From Mesorhizobium sp. B1-1-8 (lineage in GTDB: Bacteria; Pseudomonadota; Alphaproteobacteria; Rhizobiales; Rhizobiaceae), in assembly GCF_006442795.2 (NCBI RefSeq), contig NZ_CP083956.1, positions 5,619,501-5,683,500 on the forward strand: 64,000 nt of DNA, in the 5' to 3' direction. The translations under genes and the position numbers were made by a program. Of this stretch, positions 36,777 to 45,600 are shown piece after piece (positions within the stretch are counted from its first letter, which is position 1; every line of letters starts with the position of its first letter). The notes beneath the pieces were generated by a model. That model saw only the letters and a program-made list of their open reading frames with translations. It had not been told where the DNA came from and did no database searches.

Positions 36777-36792
36777 TTTACGTTTACGTCAA
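36777..36792. promoter_or_regulatory. Candidate MerR autoregulatory site
   Basis: TTTACGTTTACGTCAA shares its TTT.CGT..ACGTCAA pattern with the site at 36058-36079 and lies about 122 bp upstream of the merR start. It probably mediates autoregulation. The remaining gap to the next gene (36793-37097) holds a TTAA-type element described separately and no gene. Confidence 0.5.
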
Positions 36793-36897
36793 TTCTATAC
36801 CGATAGCCGGCACCTGACGCAAGGGCGTTGTCGGAACGGAGCTTTATGCCGCACCCGGCAGCCGGTTCAGGATTTATGCGCAGCTTCTTAAGCTTGG

Positions 36898-36912
36898 TTA
36901 ACGCCTTGTTTA
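36898..36912. promoter_or_regulatory. CtrA-box-like sequence upstream of the podJ-like gene
   Basis: TTAA-N7-TTTA (36898-36912) within GGTTAACGCCTTGTTTACC is one base off the CtrA consensus TTAA-N7-TTAA. CtrA controls polarity and cell-cycle genes in alphaproteobacteria, so the match is plausible but unproven. Confidence 0.35.
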
Positions 36913-37097
36913 CCACGTTGGGCGAAATGTGCGCATGTCGGTCATCCGTGTTTATCCTGTAGTGAATTTTTCACGGTCTTCGAAGCGTGGGTGAAAAACC
37001 CGGAAGCCCGTCTTCCGCCGCAGCGCGGCCGTCTTCGTTCCCGGCAGGACTTTGCGACAACCGGCCACGGCCGGCCATTCTGAACACGGGCGCATCG

Positions 37098-40000
37098 ATG
37101 AACAGCAAGCGGTCCTATCTCGATACCCTCAACGCCGGCAGGCAGCGCCGGCCGCACACCTCGCTGGAGGAGTTGAACCGCTCGCTCGAAACACTGGAGC
37201 AGCGGCTGGAGCGGACGCGCAGCGACACCCCGGAGCGCTCCGATCCGCGCCGGCCGGCCGTCGAGCCGCGCTACCCCAGCGCCCAGCCCTACGGCCAGCA
37301 GCCGCGCTGGTATGAGGACCCCTACCCGGCGCAAGGGTCGCAAGATCGGGCGCCGCAGATCCCGGCGCCTACCGCTCCTGCCCCCGGCCAGAACTATCAA
37401 GCCATCGCCCGCGACATCGATCGGGTGCGCGGCCAGGAAGACAGCGTCGCGATGGTCGGCAAGATTGCCGTCGAACTGCGCGGCCTGCGCGAGGAATTGC
37501 GCCACCAGATGACCGCCGGCCTCGAGCGCGAATTCGAGGCATTGCGCAAAGACATCGATCGCGCCATGCAGGCAAACAGCCAGCCCGGCGCCCAGGCAGG
37601 CAAGGGCAGCGCCGAGCTCGGCCTCGAGTTCGAACGGCTTTCGGGCGCCATCCAGACGCTGGCCGAAAAGAGCGACGACCGCAGCGTCAACCTGCTGCGG
37701 CTGGAGCTGGAGCAGGTCAAGGCGGCGCTCGACACGCTGGCGCGCGAGGAAAGCGTGCAGAAGGTCGACCGCCGCTGGGACGATTTCGACCGCCGCTGGA
37801 GCGCCTTCGAGGATCGCGTCGACGCCGACCAGCGCCAGCGCGCCGAAGGCCCGGGCCTTTCGGTGCTGACCGACCGGCTCGAGCAGATCGGCAACGCGGT
37901 GAACAATCTACCGGAGTCGCTGTCGCTGCGCTCGCTCGAAGAAAAGGTGCGCATGCTTGCCGGCGCGGTCGACCGCTTCGCCAGCCAGCAGACGGCGCGC
38001 GGCAGCGAGACGCTCGCCATGATCGACGAGCGGCTGGACGAGATCTCGCGCGCCATCGTCGCCTCGACGGTGGCGGCGCAGGCCAATGCCTTCGACCCGG
38101 AGACCTTCGGGCGGATCGAAAAGCGCATCGCCTCGCTGGCGCAGCAGATCGAGGAGGTCGCGCAGGCGCGGCCCGGCGCCGAAGTGATCGACCGCCTCAG
38201 CCTGTTGTCCAGCCGTGTGGACGAGCTGGCCGGGCGCGCCGACCTGCCCGAACAGGCCATGGAGCGGCTTGGCAAGCAGATCGCAACGATTGTCGACAAG
38301 ATCGACCGTGCGCCGGCGATGCCCGACGCCGACCATATCTTCCATGGGCTGGAGCAGCGTTTCGATGCGCTGTCGAGCCTGCTGGAGCGCCGCCAGGGCG
38401 ATGCGATCGAACAAGGCAATCTTCTGTTCCGCGATCTCGAGCGGCGGCTGGACGAGGTGACGGACAAGCTCGACCAACGCATGCAGCAGGACGACAGCGC
38501 CGGCATCATGGAGGCGATCGACGCCCGCTTCACCGCGCTTGCCAAGCGCATCGAGACGCGCGCACCCGATCCCGCCCAGGAAATGGCGATGCGTGGCCTC
38601 GAAACCCGGCTCGAGGACATATCCAGCCGGCTGGAATCATCCGCCGCGCAGGTCGCGGGCATCGATCCGGCGCTGATCCGCAGCCTGGAGGCGCAGGTCG
38701 CCGGCCTGTCGGCGCATCTTTCGAAGCCGGGCATACCGCTGCCCGAGTTCGAGGACATCAGCCCGCGGCTCAACGAGATCGAGAAATCGCTGGCCGGCAC
38801 GCGCGATTCCATTCTGGGCGTCGCCCGCGAGGCGGCCGAGAACGCCGTAAGGTCGCTGGCCCAGTCGAATTCCGAAACCGCTGCCTCCAATTCGGTCGCC
38901 GTTGCCGGCCTCGCCCAGGACCTGAAGACGCTGGAGGCGCTGACCCGCCGTTCGGACGAGCGCAATTCGCGAACCTTCGAGGCGATCCACGACACGCTGC
39001 TGAAAATCGTCGACCGGCTGGGGTCGCTGGAGCCCGCCGAGGCCAGCGAAGCGGTCAGCGAACTCATCGATCCGCAACCGGGCGACAGACGTGCCGCCCG
39101 CGGCAAGATCGCCGTGCAGGACGCGCCGTCGATGGATATCGACCAGCCGCTGCCTTTGACCGGCGACATGGCCGATCTCGATGTCCGGGCCGCTGCCATC
39201 CTGCGCAACGAACCGGCTACGCGAAGCGAACCTGGCCAGCGCTCGCCTGCCGAGGCCGCCGCCGCGGCGGCCATGGCCGCGCTCGGGTCGGATGCGACCG
39301 CCGAGAAGAAAGAGAAAACCGGCGGCAAGAAGTCGATGTTCAGCGGGCTGGCGCGCGCGTTCAAGGGCAAGAAGGACCCGAACATGCCGCCGCTGGCCGG
39401 CTCCGCGCCGGCCGCCGATGTTCCGAACGTCGACCTCGATGAACCGCTTGATCCCAAAGCGGCCAACCGGCCGCTGGAGCCGGGCTCTGGCGCCCCGGAT
39501 CTCAATGCCATCATGAAGCGGGTGCGCGACGAGCGCGGCCAGCCGCCGAAGCGCACCGAGACCGATGCCGCCAAGTCCGACTTCATCGCTGCCGCCCGCC
39601 GCGCCGCGCAGGCCGCCGCCGCCGAGGCCGACGCGCTGAAGCGGCAATCGACCATGAAAGGTCCGGTCAAGGCGCTGAGAATAGGCGACCTGCTCAAGGC
39701 GCGTCGCAAGCCGATCCTGATGGCGGCGGCCGCCATCATGATGGCGCTTGCCGGCCTGCAGCTCGGCAAGGCCTTCTTCGCCGATCCCGTCGCGGTGGCC
39801 AGCAGCGAGCCGACGCCCGTTATCTCCGCACAACCGGTCGAGACGGCTTCGCTCAACGCCACCAGCGCGCCGAAGCCCGACACGCAAGCCGCGCAGCCCG
39901 AGAGCACGCCGGCCCGTGTCATCAGGCAGGCCGAGCCGGCGAAGGACAATCCGACGGCACAGGCCGCCGCCACGCCGCCCGCCCCCGGAATGCCCGCCGA

Positions 40001-41102
40001 AGCGCCAGCAGAACCAGCGCCTGCGCCGACCGCCCTTGCCGCGCCTTCCGACCCGGCGCCGGCCCCAATGGCGTCGGCCATGCCGTCCGAGCCGGTCGCT
40101 CCGGCTGTCACGGACTCAGATGCTGACCCGGAACCGATGACCGGCTCGCCGGCAGCCGATACTTCTCCGACCGCCAAGCCAGCCGGCACGGCCGCGGAAA
40201 CGACCGGCGCTGTTGCGCCGGCCGAGGCTGCGGTATCCGCGGCCAAATTCGACATTCCGTCCGAAATCGGCCCGGCCGCTCTGCACGATGCAGCAGCCGG
40301 CGGCGATGCCAGGGCGCTGTTCGAGATCGGCTCGCGCTACGCGGAATCGCGCGGCGTCAAGGAAGACATGGCGGCGGCGGCCAAATGGTACGAGAAGTCC
40401 GCCGAGCTCGGCTTCGCGCCGGCCGAATACCGCATCGGCAATTTCTACGAGAAGGGCATCGGAGTCGGACGCGACATCAAGAAGGCCAAGACCTACTACC
40501 AGCTCGCCGCCGAGCAGGGCAACGCCAGCGCGATGCACAATCTGGCGGTGCTGTTTGCCATGGCGGCGGACGGCGTCACCGACAATGAATCGGCGGCGCA
40601 CTGGTTCCAGGCGGCGGCCGACCTCGGCGTCAAGGACAGCCAGTTCAATCTCGGCATCCTGGCGGCCAAGGGCGTCGGCATGAAGCAGAACCTGGAGGAG
40701 TCCTACAAGTGGTTCGCGCTGGTCGCCAAGACCGGCGACAAGGACGCGGCCGCCAAGCGCGACGAGATCGCCAATGCGCTCAGGCCCGAGCAGCTCGAGC
40801 GGGCACGCGCCGCGGCGGAACTGTGGAAGGCAAAGCCGCTCGATGCGGCCGCCAATTCGGCCGACGTTCCGGAATCCTGGCAGGACAGCACGCCGCAGAC
40901 GACCGCCGGCATCGACATAAAGAAGGCGGTCAAGAACATCCAGCTGATCCTCAACAAGAACGGCTATGAGGCCGGCGGCGCCGACGGCGTGATCGGCGAC
41001 AAGACCAAGACCGCCATCATGGCTTTCCAGACCGACAACAAGATGAAACCGACCGGCGTGATCGACGCGCCGCTGGTCAAGGCGCTGCTGGCGCACAAAT
41101 AA
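37098..41102 (+). CDS. podJ: PodJ-like polar localisation protein with Sel1 repeats and peptidoglycan-binding domain
   Basis: A 1334-residue protein. It has an N-terminal cytoplasmic region (residues 1-700) rich in heptad-like coiled coils (LEELNRSLETLEQRLER; repeated LERR/RLDE units), an acidic/Ala-Pro linker, one membrane helix at about 872-893 (MAAAAIMMALAGLQLG) and a Pro/Ala-rich periplasmic stretch. Sel1/TPR-like repeats follow at about 1064-1230 (AAKWYEKSAELGFAPAEYRIG), then a C-terminal peptidoglycan-binding domain at about 1272-1330 (IQLILNKNGYEAGGADGVIG). This is the architecture of PodJ, the polarity organiser of Caulobacter and Agrobacterium. The start MNSKRSYLD is chosen over an upstream ATG at 36987, which would add an unlikely leader. 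Confidence 0.82.
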   Translation: MNSKRSYLDTLNAGRQRRPHTSLEELNRSLETLEQRLERTRSDTPERSDPRRPAVEPRYPSAQPYGQQPRWYEDPYPAQGSQDRAPQIPAPTAPAPGQNYQAIARDIDRVRGQEDSVAMVGKIAVELRGLREELRHQMTAGLEREFEALRKDIDRAMQANSQPGAQAGKGSAELGLEFERLSGAIQTLAEKSDDRSVNLLRLELEQVKAALDTLAREESVQKVDRRWDDFDRRWSAFEDRVDADQRQRAEGPGLSVLTDRLEQIGNAVNNLPESLSLRSLEEKVRMLAGAVDRFASQQTARGSETLAMIDERLDEISRAIVASTVAAQANAFDPETFGRIEKRIASLAQQIEEVAQARPGAEVIDRLSLLSSRVDELAGRADLPEQAMERLGKQIATIVDKIDRAPAMPDADHIFHGLEQRFDALSSLLERRQGDAIEQGNLLFRDLERRLDEVTDKLDQRMQQDDSAGIMEAIDARFTALAKRIETRAPDPAQEMAMRGLETRLEDISSRLESSAAQVAGIDPALIRSLEAQVAGLSAHLSKPGIPLPEFEDISPRLNEIEKSLAGTRDSILGVAREAAENAVRSLAQSNSETAASNSVAVAGLAQDLKTLEALTRRSDERNSRTFEAIHDTLLKIVDRLGSLEPAEASEAVSELIDPQPGDRRAARGKIAVQDAPSMDIDQPLPLTGDMADLDVRAAAILRNEPATRSEPGQRSPAEAAAAAAMAALGSDATAEKKEKTGGKKSMFSGLARAFKGKKDPNMPPLAGSAPAADVPNVDLDEPLDPKAANRPLEPGSGAPDLNAIMKRVRDERGQPPKRTETDAAKSDFIAAARRAAQAAAAEADALKRQSTMKGPVKALRIGDLLKARRKPILMAAAAIMMALAGLQLGKAFFADPVAVASSEPTPVISAQPVETASLNATSAPKPDTQAAQPESTPARVIRQAEPAKDNPTAQAAATPPAPGMPAEAPAEPAPAPTALAAPSDPAPAPMASAMPSEPVAPAVTDSDADPEPMTGSPAADTSPTAKPAGTAAETTGAVAPAEAAVSAAKFDIPSEIGPAALHDAAAGGDARALFEIGSRYAESRGVKEDMAAAAKWYEKSAELGFAPAEYRIGNFYEKGIGVGRDIKKAKTYYQLAAEQGNASAMHNLAVLFAMAADGVTDNESAAHWFQAAADLGVKDSQFNLGILAAKGVGMKQNLEESYKWFALVAKTGDKDAAAKRDEIANALRPEQLERARAAAELWKAKPLDAAANSADVPESWQDSTPQTTAGIDIKKAVKNIQLILNKNGYEAGGADGVIGDKTKTAIMAFQTDNKMKPTGVIDAPLVKALLAHK

Positions 41103-41179
41103 CGGCATATGCGTCGCATACGCGACGCCTTGCCACAGATTTGCCTGTTAACTGATTGAGATATCTTTTTGTTTCGGCG

Positions 41180-41206
41180 CGGTGGCGGGGTTTGACCCCG
41201 CCACCG
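41180..41206. terminator. Perfect 12-bp hairpin downstream of podJ
   Basis: CGGTGGCGGGGT (41180-41191), loop TTG, then its exact complement to 41206. It lies 78 nt after the podJ stop and before the next gene's promoter. No T-run follows on the plus strand, so it is a likely but not classical terminator. Confidence 0.55.
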
Positions 41207-41294
41207 CCTCGGCGCAAGAAAAAATTGGCTTTTCTGTGCGAGACTACCCAAAACGGCTGCATTTGCCGACAAGCAAACTGATCGAGACAGACGG

Positions 41295-42218
41295 GTGGGC
41301 ATCTATCTCCCGATCGCGGAAATTTCCGTCAACGTCTTCGTGCTGCTGGCGATGGGCGCGGCGGTGGGCTTCCTGTCGGGCATGTTCGGGGTCGGCGGCG
41401 GCTTCCTGATCACGCCGCTGCTGATCTTCTACAACATCCCGCCGGCGATCGCGGTCGCCACCGGCGCCAACCAGGTCATCGCCTCCTCCTTCTCCGGCGC
41501 GCTTTCGCACATGAAGCGCGGCACACTCGACTTCAAGCTGGGGGCCGTGCTTCTGGCCGGCGGCATCGTCGGCTCGACAGGGGGCATCTTCGTCTTTGCG
41601 CTGCTGCGCCGGCTCGGCCAGCTCGACCTCTTCATCTCGCTGCTCTACGTCGTGCTGCTCGGCACCGTCGGTGGGCTGATGCTGGTCGAGAGCGTCAACG
41701 CGCTGCGCGCCACCCGCAGCGGCGCGGCGCCGGTGTTGAAGAAATCAGGCCAGCACAACTGGATTCACCGGCTGCCGCTCAAGGTGCGATTCCGGGCCTC
41801 CAAGCTGTTCGTCAGCGTCATCCCGGTGCTCGGACTGGGGGCGGCGATCGGCTTCCTGTCGTCGATCATGGGCGTCGGCGGCGGCTTCATCATGGTGCCG
41901 GCGCTGATCTACCTGCTCAAGGTGCCGACCAATGTCGTCATCGGCACCTCGCTGTTCCAGATCATCTTCACGTCCGCCTACACAACGCTGGTGCACGCCA
42001 CGACCAACCAGACGGTCGACGTGATCCTCGCCTTCCTGCTGATGGCCGGCGGCGTCGCCGGCGCCCAATACGGCGCCAAGGCCGGCCAGAGGCTGCGCGG
42101 CGAGCAGTTGCGAGCCCTGCTGGCGCTGCTGGTGCTGGCGGTGGCCATCCGCCTGGCCATCGATCTTTTCGTCACGCCGCCCAATCTCTACTCGCTCTCC
42201 GCCGCGGGCCTGAACTGA
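41295..42218 (+). CDS. TSUP-family membrane exporter (TauE/SafE)
   Basis: A 307-residue polytopic protein with two homologous halves, each with the TSUP motif (FLSGMFGVGGGFLITPLL and FLSSIMGVGGGFIMVPAL), about eight membrane helices. TSUP proteins export sulfite, sulfoacetate and related anions. The start is GTG 41295. The next gene overlaps its stop by one base (TGATG), a coupling seen for TSUP plus TIGR02186 pairs. A sulfite-oxidising-type enzyme lies 3 kb downstream, supporting a sulfur role. Confidence 0.85.
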   Translation: MGIYLPIAEISVNVFVLLAMGAAVGFLSGMFGVGGGFLITPLLIFYNIPPAIAVATGANQVIASSFSGALSHMKRGTLDFKLGAVLLAGGIVGSTGGIFVFALLRRLGQLDLFISLLYVVLLGTVGGLMLVESVNALRATRSGAAPVLKKSGQHNWIHRLPLKVRFRASKLFVSVIPVLGLGAAIGFLSSIMGVGGGFIMVPALIYLLKVPTNVVIGTSLFQIIFTSAYTTLVHATTNQTVDVILAFLLMAGGVAGAQYGAKAGQRLRGEQLRALLALLVLAVAIRLAIDLFVTPPNLYSLSAAGLN

Positions 42219-43012
42219 TGGCGGGCTTGAGAACGTTCGCAGCCACGGCCTCGATCTCTCTGCTCTTTGCCCTGTCGCCGGCGACGGCGCAAACGCCGCC
42301 GCCTGCCGAAAGCGTCCAGATCGGCCTGTCGACCGACGCCATATCTATCACGGCCGGTTTCTCCGGCGCCGACCTCACCATCTTCGGATCGCTGGAAAAC
42401 CCCGATCCGCTGGTGGCGCGCCAGGGGCGCTATGACGTCATCGTGGTGCTCGAAGGGCCGCCGCGGCCGGTGGTCGTGCGGCGCAAGGACAGGGTGCTGG
42501 GCGTTTGGATCAACCTTGAATCCGAAACCTTCGAGAACGTTCCGGTTTCCTATTCTGTCGCAACGACGCGGCCGCTGCAGGACATCACCGAGCCCGCCAA
42601 GTACAAGCAGCTGTCGCTCGGGGCCCAGAACCTCTACATGAAGCCAGCCGACGCAACCGACGGCCCGGCGACGATCGAGGAATTCACCGCGGCGCTTCGC
42701 GACCGCAAGGCGGCGACCGGGCTCTACAGCGAAAATGTCGGCGGCGTACAATTCCTGTCGCAGAACCTGTTCCGCGCTACTGTCCGGCTGGCGCCCAACA
42801 TTCCGGTCGGCACCCATAAAGCCCGCGCGTTCCTGTTCAAGAGCGGCCTGTTCATCAAGGAAAGCTCAGCCCAGCTCGAAATCCGCAAATCCGGTTTCGA
42901 ACAGTCGGTCTTCCGCGTCGCGCACGACTATTCCTTCCTCTACGGCGTCTTCGCCATATCGCTGGCCATGCTGACCGGCTGGCTCGGACGCCTCGTCTTC
43001 CGCAAGGATTGA
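42218..43012 (+). CDS. TIGR02186 family membrane protein
   Basis: 264 residues: signal peptide to about residue 24 (SPATAQ), a periplasmic beta-rich domain (VQIGLSTDAISITAGFSG, RYDVIVVLEGPPRPVVVRRK) and a single C-terminal membrane helix (YGVFAISLAMLTGWLGRLVF). It is a conserved alphaproteobacterial family of unknown function regularly coupled to TSUP exporters; it may be an accessory subunit. Its ATG overlaps the TSUP stop. Confidence 0.82.
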   Translation: MAGLRTFAATASISLLFALSPATAQTPPPAESVQIGLSTDAISITAGFSGADLTIFGSLENPDPLVARQGRYDVIVVLEGPPRPVVVRRKDRVLGVWINLESETFENVPVSYSVATTRPLQDITEPAKYKQLSLGAQNLYMKPADATDGPATIEEFTAALRDRKAATGLYSENVGGVQFLSQNLFRATVRLAPNIPVGTHKARAFLFKSGLFIKESSAQLEIRKSGFEQSVFRVAHDYSFLYGVFAISLAMLTGWLGRLVFRKD

Positions 43013-43177
43013 GGACGAAAGGGGTTTCCCTTTCGGCGATCATGCGATAAACCGCCGCCTCCCAACCCACGGGCAAACACGCACAATCCAATCGGCAGAG
43101 CAGTCCGGTCATTCCGGAGGACGGCGCGTCTTCCGACGCCGTAACCCGCTGCCGGGAGCCAATGACAGGAGGCTGCG

Positions 43178-44434
43178 ATGCGACCAGCATTCGGCGGCAT
43201 CGACTTCGGCACGTCCAATTCCACCGTTGGCGTGGTCAGGAGCGGACAGCCGCAACTCGTCCCCCTGGAGAACGGACAACCCACTTTGCCGAGCGCGGTG
43301 TTCTTCAATTTCGAGGACGGCTACACCTATTTCGGCCGCCGCGCGATTGCCGATTATACCGACAGCATCGAAGGCCGCCTGATGCGCTCGCTAAAGAGCG
43401 TGCTCGGCAGTTCGCTCGCTAACGAGAAAACGCGCATCAAGGCGCGCCAGATCGGCTTCATCGATATCATCGGCTTTTTCATCGGCCATCTGAAGACGCG
43501 ACTGGAAGAGGATGCCGGCGGCGCGGTCGAGAGCGTCGTGCTCGGCCGCCCCGTGCAATTCGTCGACGATGATGCAGAGGCCGATGCGAAGGCGCAAGGA
43601 GAACTCGAGAAGGCGGCGCGCGCGCAGGGCTTCAGGCATATCGCCTTCCAGTTCGAGCCGATCGCCGCGGCGCTCGACTATGAGCAGACGGTCATTCGCG
43701 AGGAATTGGCGCTGATCGTCGACATGGGCGGCGGCACGTCCGACTTCTCGATTGTGCGGGTCTCTCCTGAACGCGCCCGCTCCAACGATCGCAAGGGCGA
43801 CATACTGGCCAATCGCGGCATCCATATCGGCGGCACCGACTTCGACCGGCTGCTCAGCATCGCCCATGTCATGCCGGAGCTCGGCTATCTGACGCCGACC
43901 AAGGACGGCAAGCGCAACCTGCCGGCCAGCTATTTCGTCGACCTGGCGACTTGGCAGCGCATCAACCTCGTCTACACCGCCAAGGCGATGACGGATCTGA
44001 AGCAAATCCGCTTCGAGGCGGCGCGCGCCGATCTCGTCGGCCGCTTCATCCATATCGTCGAGCATCGCTACGGCCATGCGTTGGCCGGCCTGGTCGAGAA
44101 GGCCAAGATCGCGCTGACCGAACAGGCGTCGGCCGAGGTGAAGGTGCCGCTGCCCGGCGCGCGCTTCGCCGCCGAAATTACGCGCGCCGGCCTGGAGGAG
44201 ACGATTGCCGCCGACATCGAAAGGGTGACCGCGACGGTCAGGCAGACGATTGCCGATGCCGGCGTTCCCGCTTCCGACATCACCGCCGTCTTCCTCACCG
44301 GTGGCTCGACCGCGATCCCGCTCGCCAGGCGGCAGATCCTGTCGCTGATGCCGCAGGCCTCCGTTATCGAAGGCGACATCTTCGGCTCGGTCGGGCTCGG
44401 CCTGGCGCTTGACGCCCAGCGGAAGTTCGCCTGA
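43178..44434 (+). CDS. yegD: Hsp70-like protein (YegD type)
   Basis: A 418-residue actin-fold ATPase with only the nucleotide-binding half of Hsp70: phosphate 1 loop GIDFGTSNSTVGVV, phosphate 2 DMGGGTSDFSIVRV and adenosine loop FLTGGSTAIPLAR. There is no substrate-binding domain, as in YegD. The cellular role is unknown. It follows the TSUP pair after 165 bp with no gene and is convergent with the LysR gene, two bases apart. Confidence 0.88.
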   Translation: MRPAFGGIDFGTSNSTVGVVRSGQPQLVPLENGQPTLPSAVFFNFEDGYTYFGRRAIADYTDSIEGRLMRSLKSVLGSSLANEKTRIKARQIGFIDIIGFFIGHLKTRLEEDAGGAVESVVLGRPVQFVDDDAEADAKAQGELEKAARAQGFRHIAFQFEPIAAALDYEQTVIREELALIVDMGGGTSDFSIVRVSPERARSNDRKGDILANRGIHIGGTDFDRLLSIAHVMPELGYLTPTKDGKRNLPASYFVDLATWQRINLVYTAKAMTDLKQIRFEAARADLVGRFIHIVEHRYGHALAGLVEKAKIALTEQASAEVKVPLPGARFAAEITRAGLEETIAADIERVTATVRQTIADAGVPASDITAVFLTGGSTAIPLARRQILSLMPQASVIEGDIFGSVGLGLALDAQRKFA

Positions 44435-44436
44435 CG

Positions 44437-45318
44437 CTACTTGCCGCTGAGATGTGACTTCAGCGCCATCTGTGCGAGACTCGCCTGGCGATCGCGGTGG
44501 GTGATCATGGCGAAATCGCGCTTCGGCAAATCGACCGGTACGGATCGCAGGCTGCCTTCCGCGACGGCACGCCCGACGACGAGCTCCGAAATGATGGTGG
44601 CGCCGGCGCCGGCCTCCACTGCCTGACGCACCGCCTCGTTGCTGGGCAGGACCAGGAATATCTGCAGCTCGGCGGGCGAGACGGCTTCGCTGCGCGCAAA
44701 ATCCTCCAGCGCCTCGCGCGTACCGGAACCGCCTTCCCTGATGATCCAGCGCAATGCCCTGATGTCGAGATTCCCGGCCGGCGTCGTCAGAATTTCAGGA
44801 TGCGAGGCGGCGACAACCAGCATGAGGCGGTCCTCGTCGACCTTGGCGCGCCGCAGGATGTCGGACTCGGTGCGGCCCTCGACCAGCCCGAAATCCGCCC
44901 TGCCGTCCAGCACGTTGGTTTCGACCTGCCTGGTATTGCCGATCGTCACGCTGAGGCGCACCGCCGGATAGGCCTCGTGAAAGGCGGCCAGCCGGCGCGG
45001 CAGCCAGTAGCTGGCGATGGTCTGGCTGGCGGCGATCGACAGGCTGCCGGTGACGGTCTGCGAGACATGTTCCAGCACGTTGTGCGCGGCCGCCGCCCGT
45101 TCGAGCACCGCCTTGGCCTCGGGGAGGAAACGGTGACCGGTCTGCGCCAGCTCGATGTTGCGGCCGACCCGGTTGAACAGGCGCACGCCGTGCTGCCGCT
45201 CGAGCGAGCGGATGGCGGCCGAGGCGGCCGACTGGGAGATGCCGAGCAGCTCCGCGGCTTTGGTCATATGGCCGTGCTCGGCGACGGCTACGAATATGCG
45301 CAATTGATCGAGGGTCAT
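44437..45318 (-). CDS. LysR-family regulator (CysL/CbbR-like)
   Basis: A 293-residue LysR protein: helix-turn-helix in MTKAAELLGISQSAASAAIR, followed by an effector domain starting VTGSLSIAASQTIASYWLP. That opening is typical of the CysL/CbbR/YeiE group. It is divergent from the molybdoenzyme operon (279-bp gap to soeA), so it most likely controls soeABC, perhaps in response to a sulfur compound. Confidence 0.82.
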   Translation of the reverse strand: MTLDQLRIFVAVAEHGHMTKAAELLGISQSAASAAIRSLERQHGVRLFNRVGRNIELAQTGHRFLPEAKAVLERAAAAHNVLEHVSQTVTGSLSIAASQTIASYWLPRRLAAFHEAYPAVRLSVTIGNTRQVETNVLDGRADFGLVEGRTESDILRRAKVDEDRLMLVVAASHPEILTTPAGNLDIRALRWIIREGGSGTREALEDFARSEAVSPAELQIFLVLPSNEAVRQAVEAGAGATIISELVVGRAVAEGSLRSVPVDLPKRDFAMITHRDRQASLAQMALKSHLSGK

Positions 45319-45441
45319 GGCTGACTAAGAAGCAAAACCGATCGGAATTACAAGAGCTGCTTGTTAGACAGATCAATAGCTTTGTTCTAAGTTTTTGCGA
45401 GAAGTTGGAAAAAATTGGCGGCGCTGCCGCAAGAGTTGGAA

Positions 45442-45600
45442 ATGATGGGGCGCTTCAAATCGCTGTTCGCGCACTGGAGCCGTCGGTTGCGGCGGCATTT
45501 AGCCGGCGAGCGCTACCATCCTGAACAGCACTATATGCGTGGCCCCGGACCGAAGACGAAAGCCAGGATGGCGAGCGGCAAGAGCGTCCACGAATCATGA
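45442..45600 (+). CDS. Small basic protein translationally coupled to soeA (hypothetical)
   Basis: A 52-residue ORF from ATG 45442 (or 45445) encodes MMGRFKSLFAHWSRRLRRHL and a basic tail ending KSVHES. Its stop overlaps the soeA start (ATGA). An N-terminal amphipathic basic helix is apparent. The overlap is the main reason to think it real; there is no strong ribosome-binding site and I do not recognise a family. It could be a chaperone-like accessory or simply a leader ORF. Confidence 0.4.
   Translation: MMGRFKSLFAHWSRRLRRHLAGERYHPEQHYMRGPGPKTKARMASGKSVHES

Noticed and set aside
37397..40255. A 952-codon open frame antisense to the podJ-like gene
   Set aside because: It mirrors the codon pattern of the PodJ-like protein, is Ser/Ala-rich without domains and has no ribosome-binding site; long antisense frames are common at this GC content.
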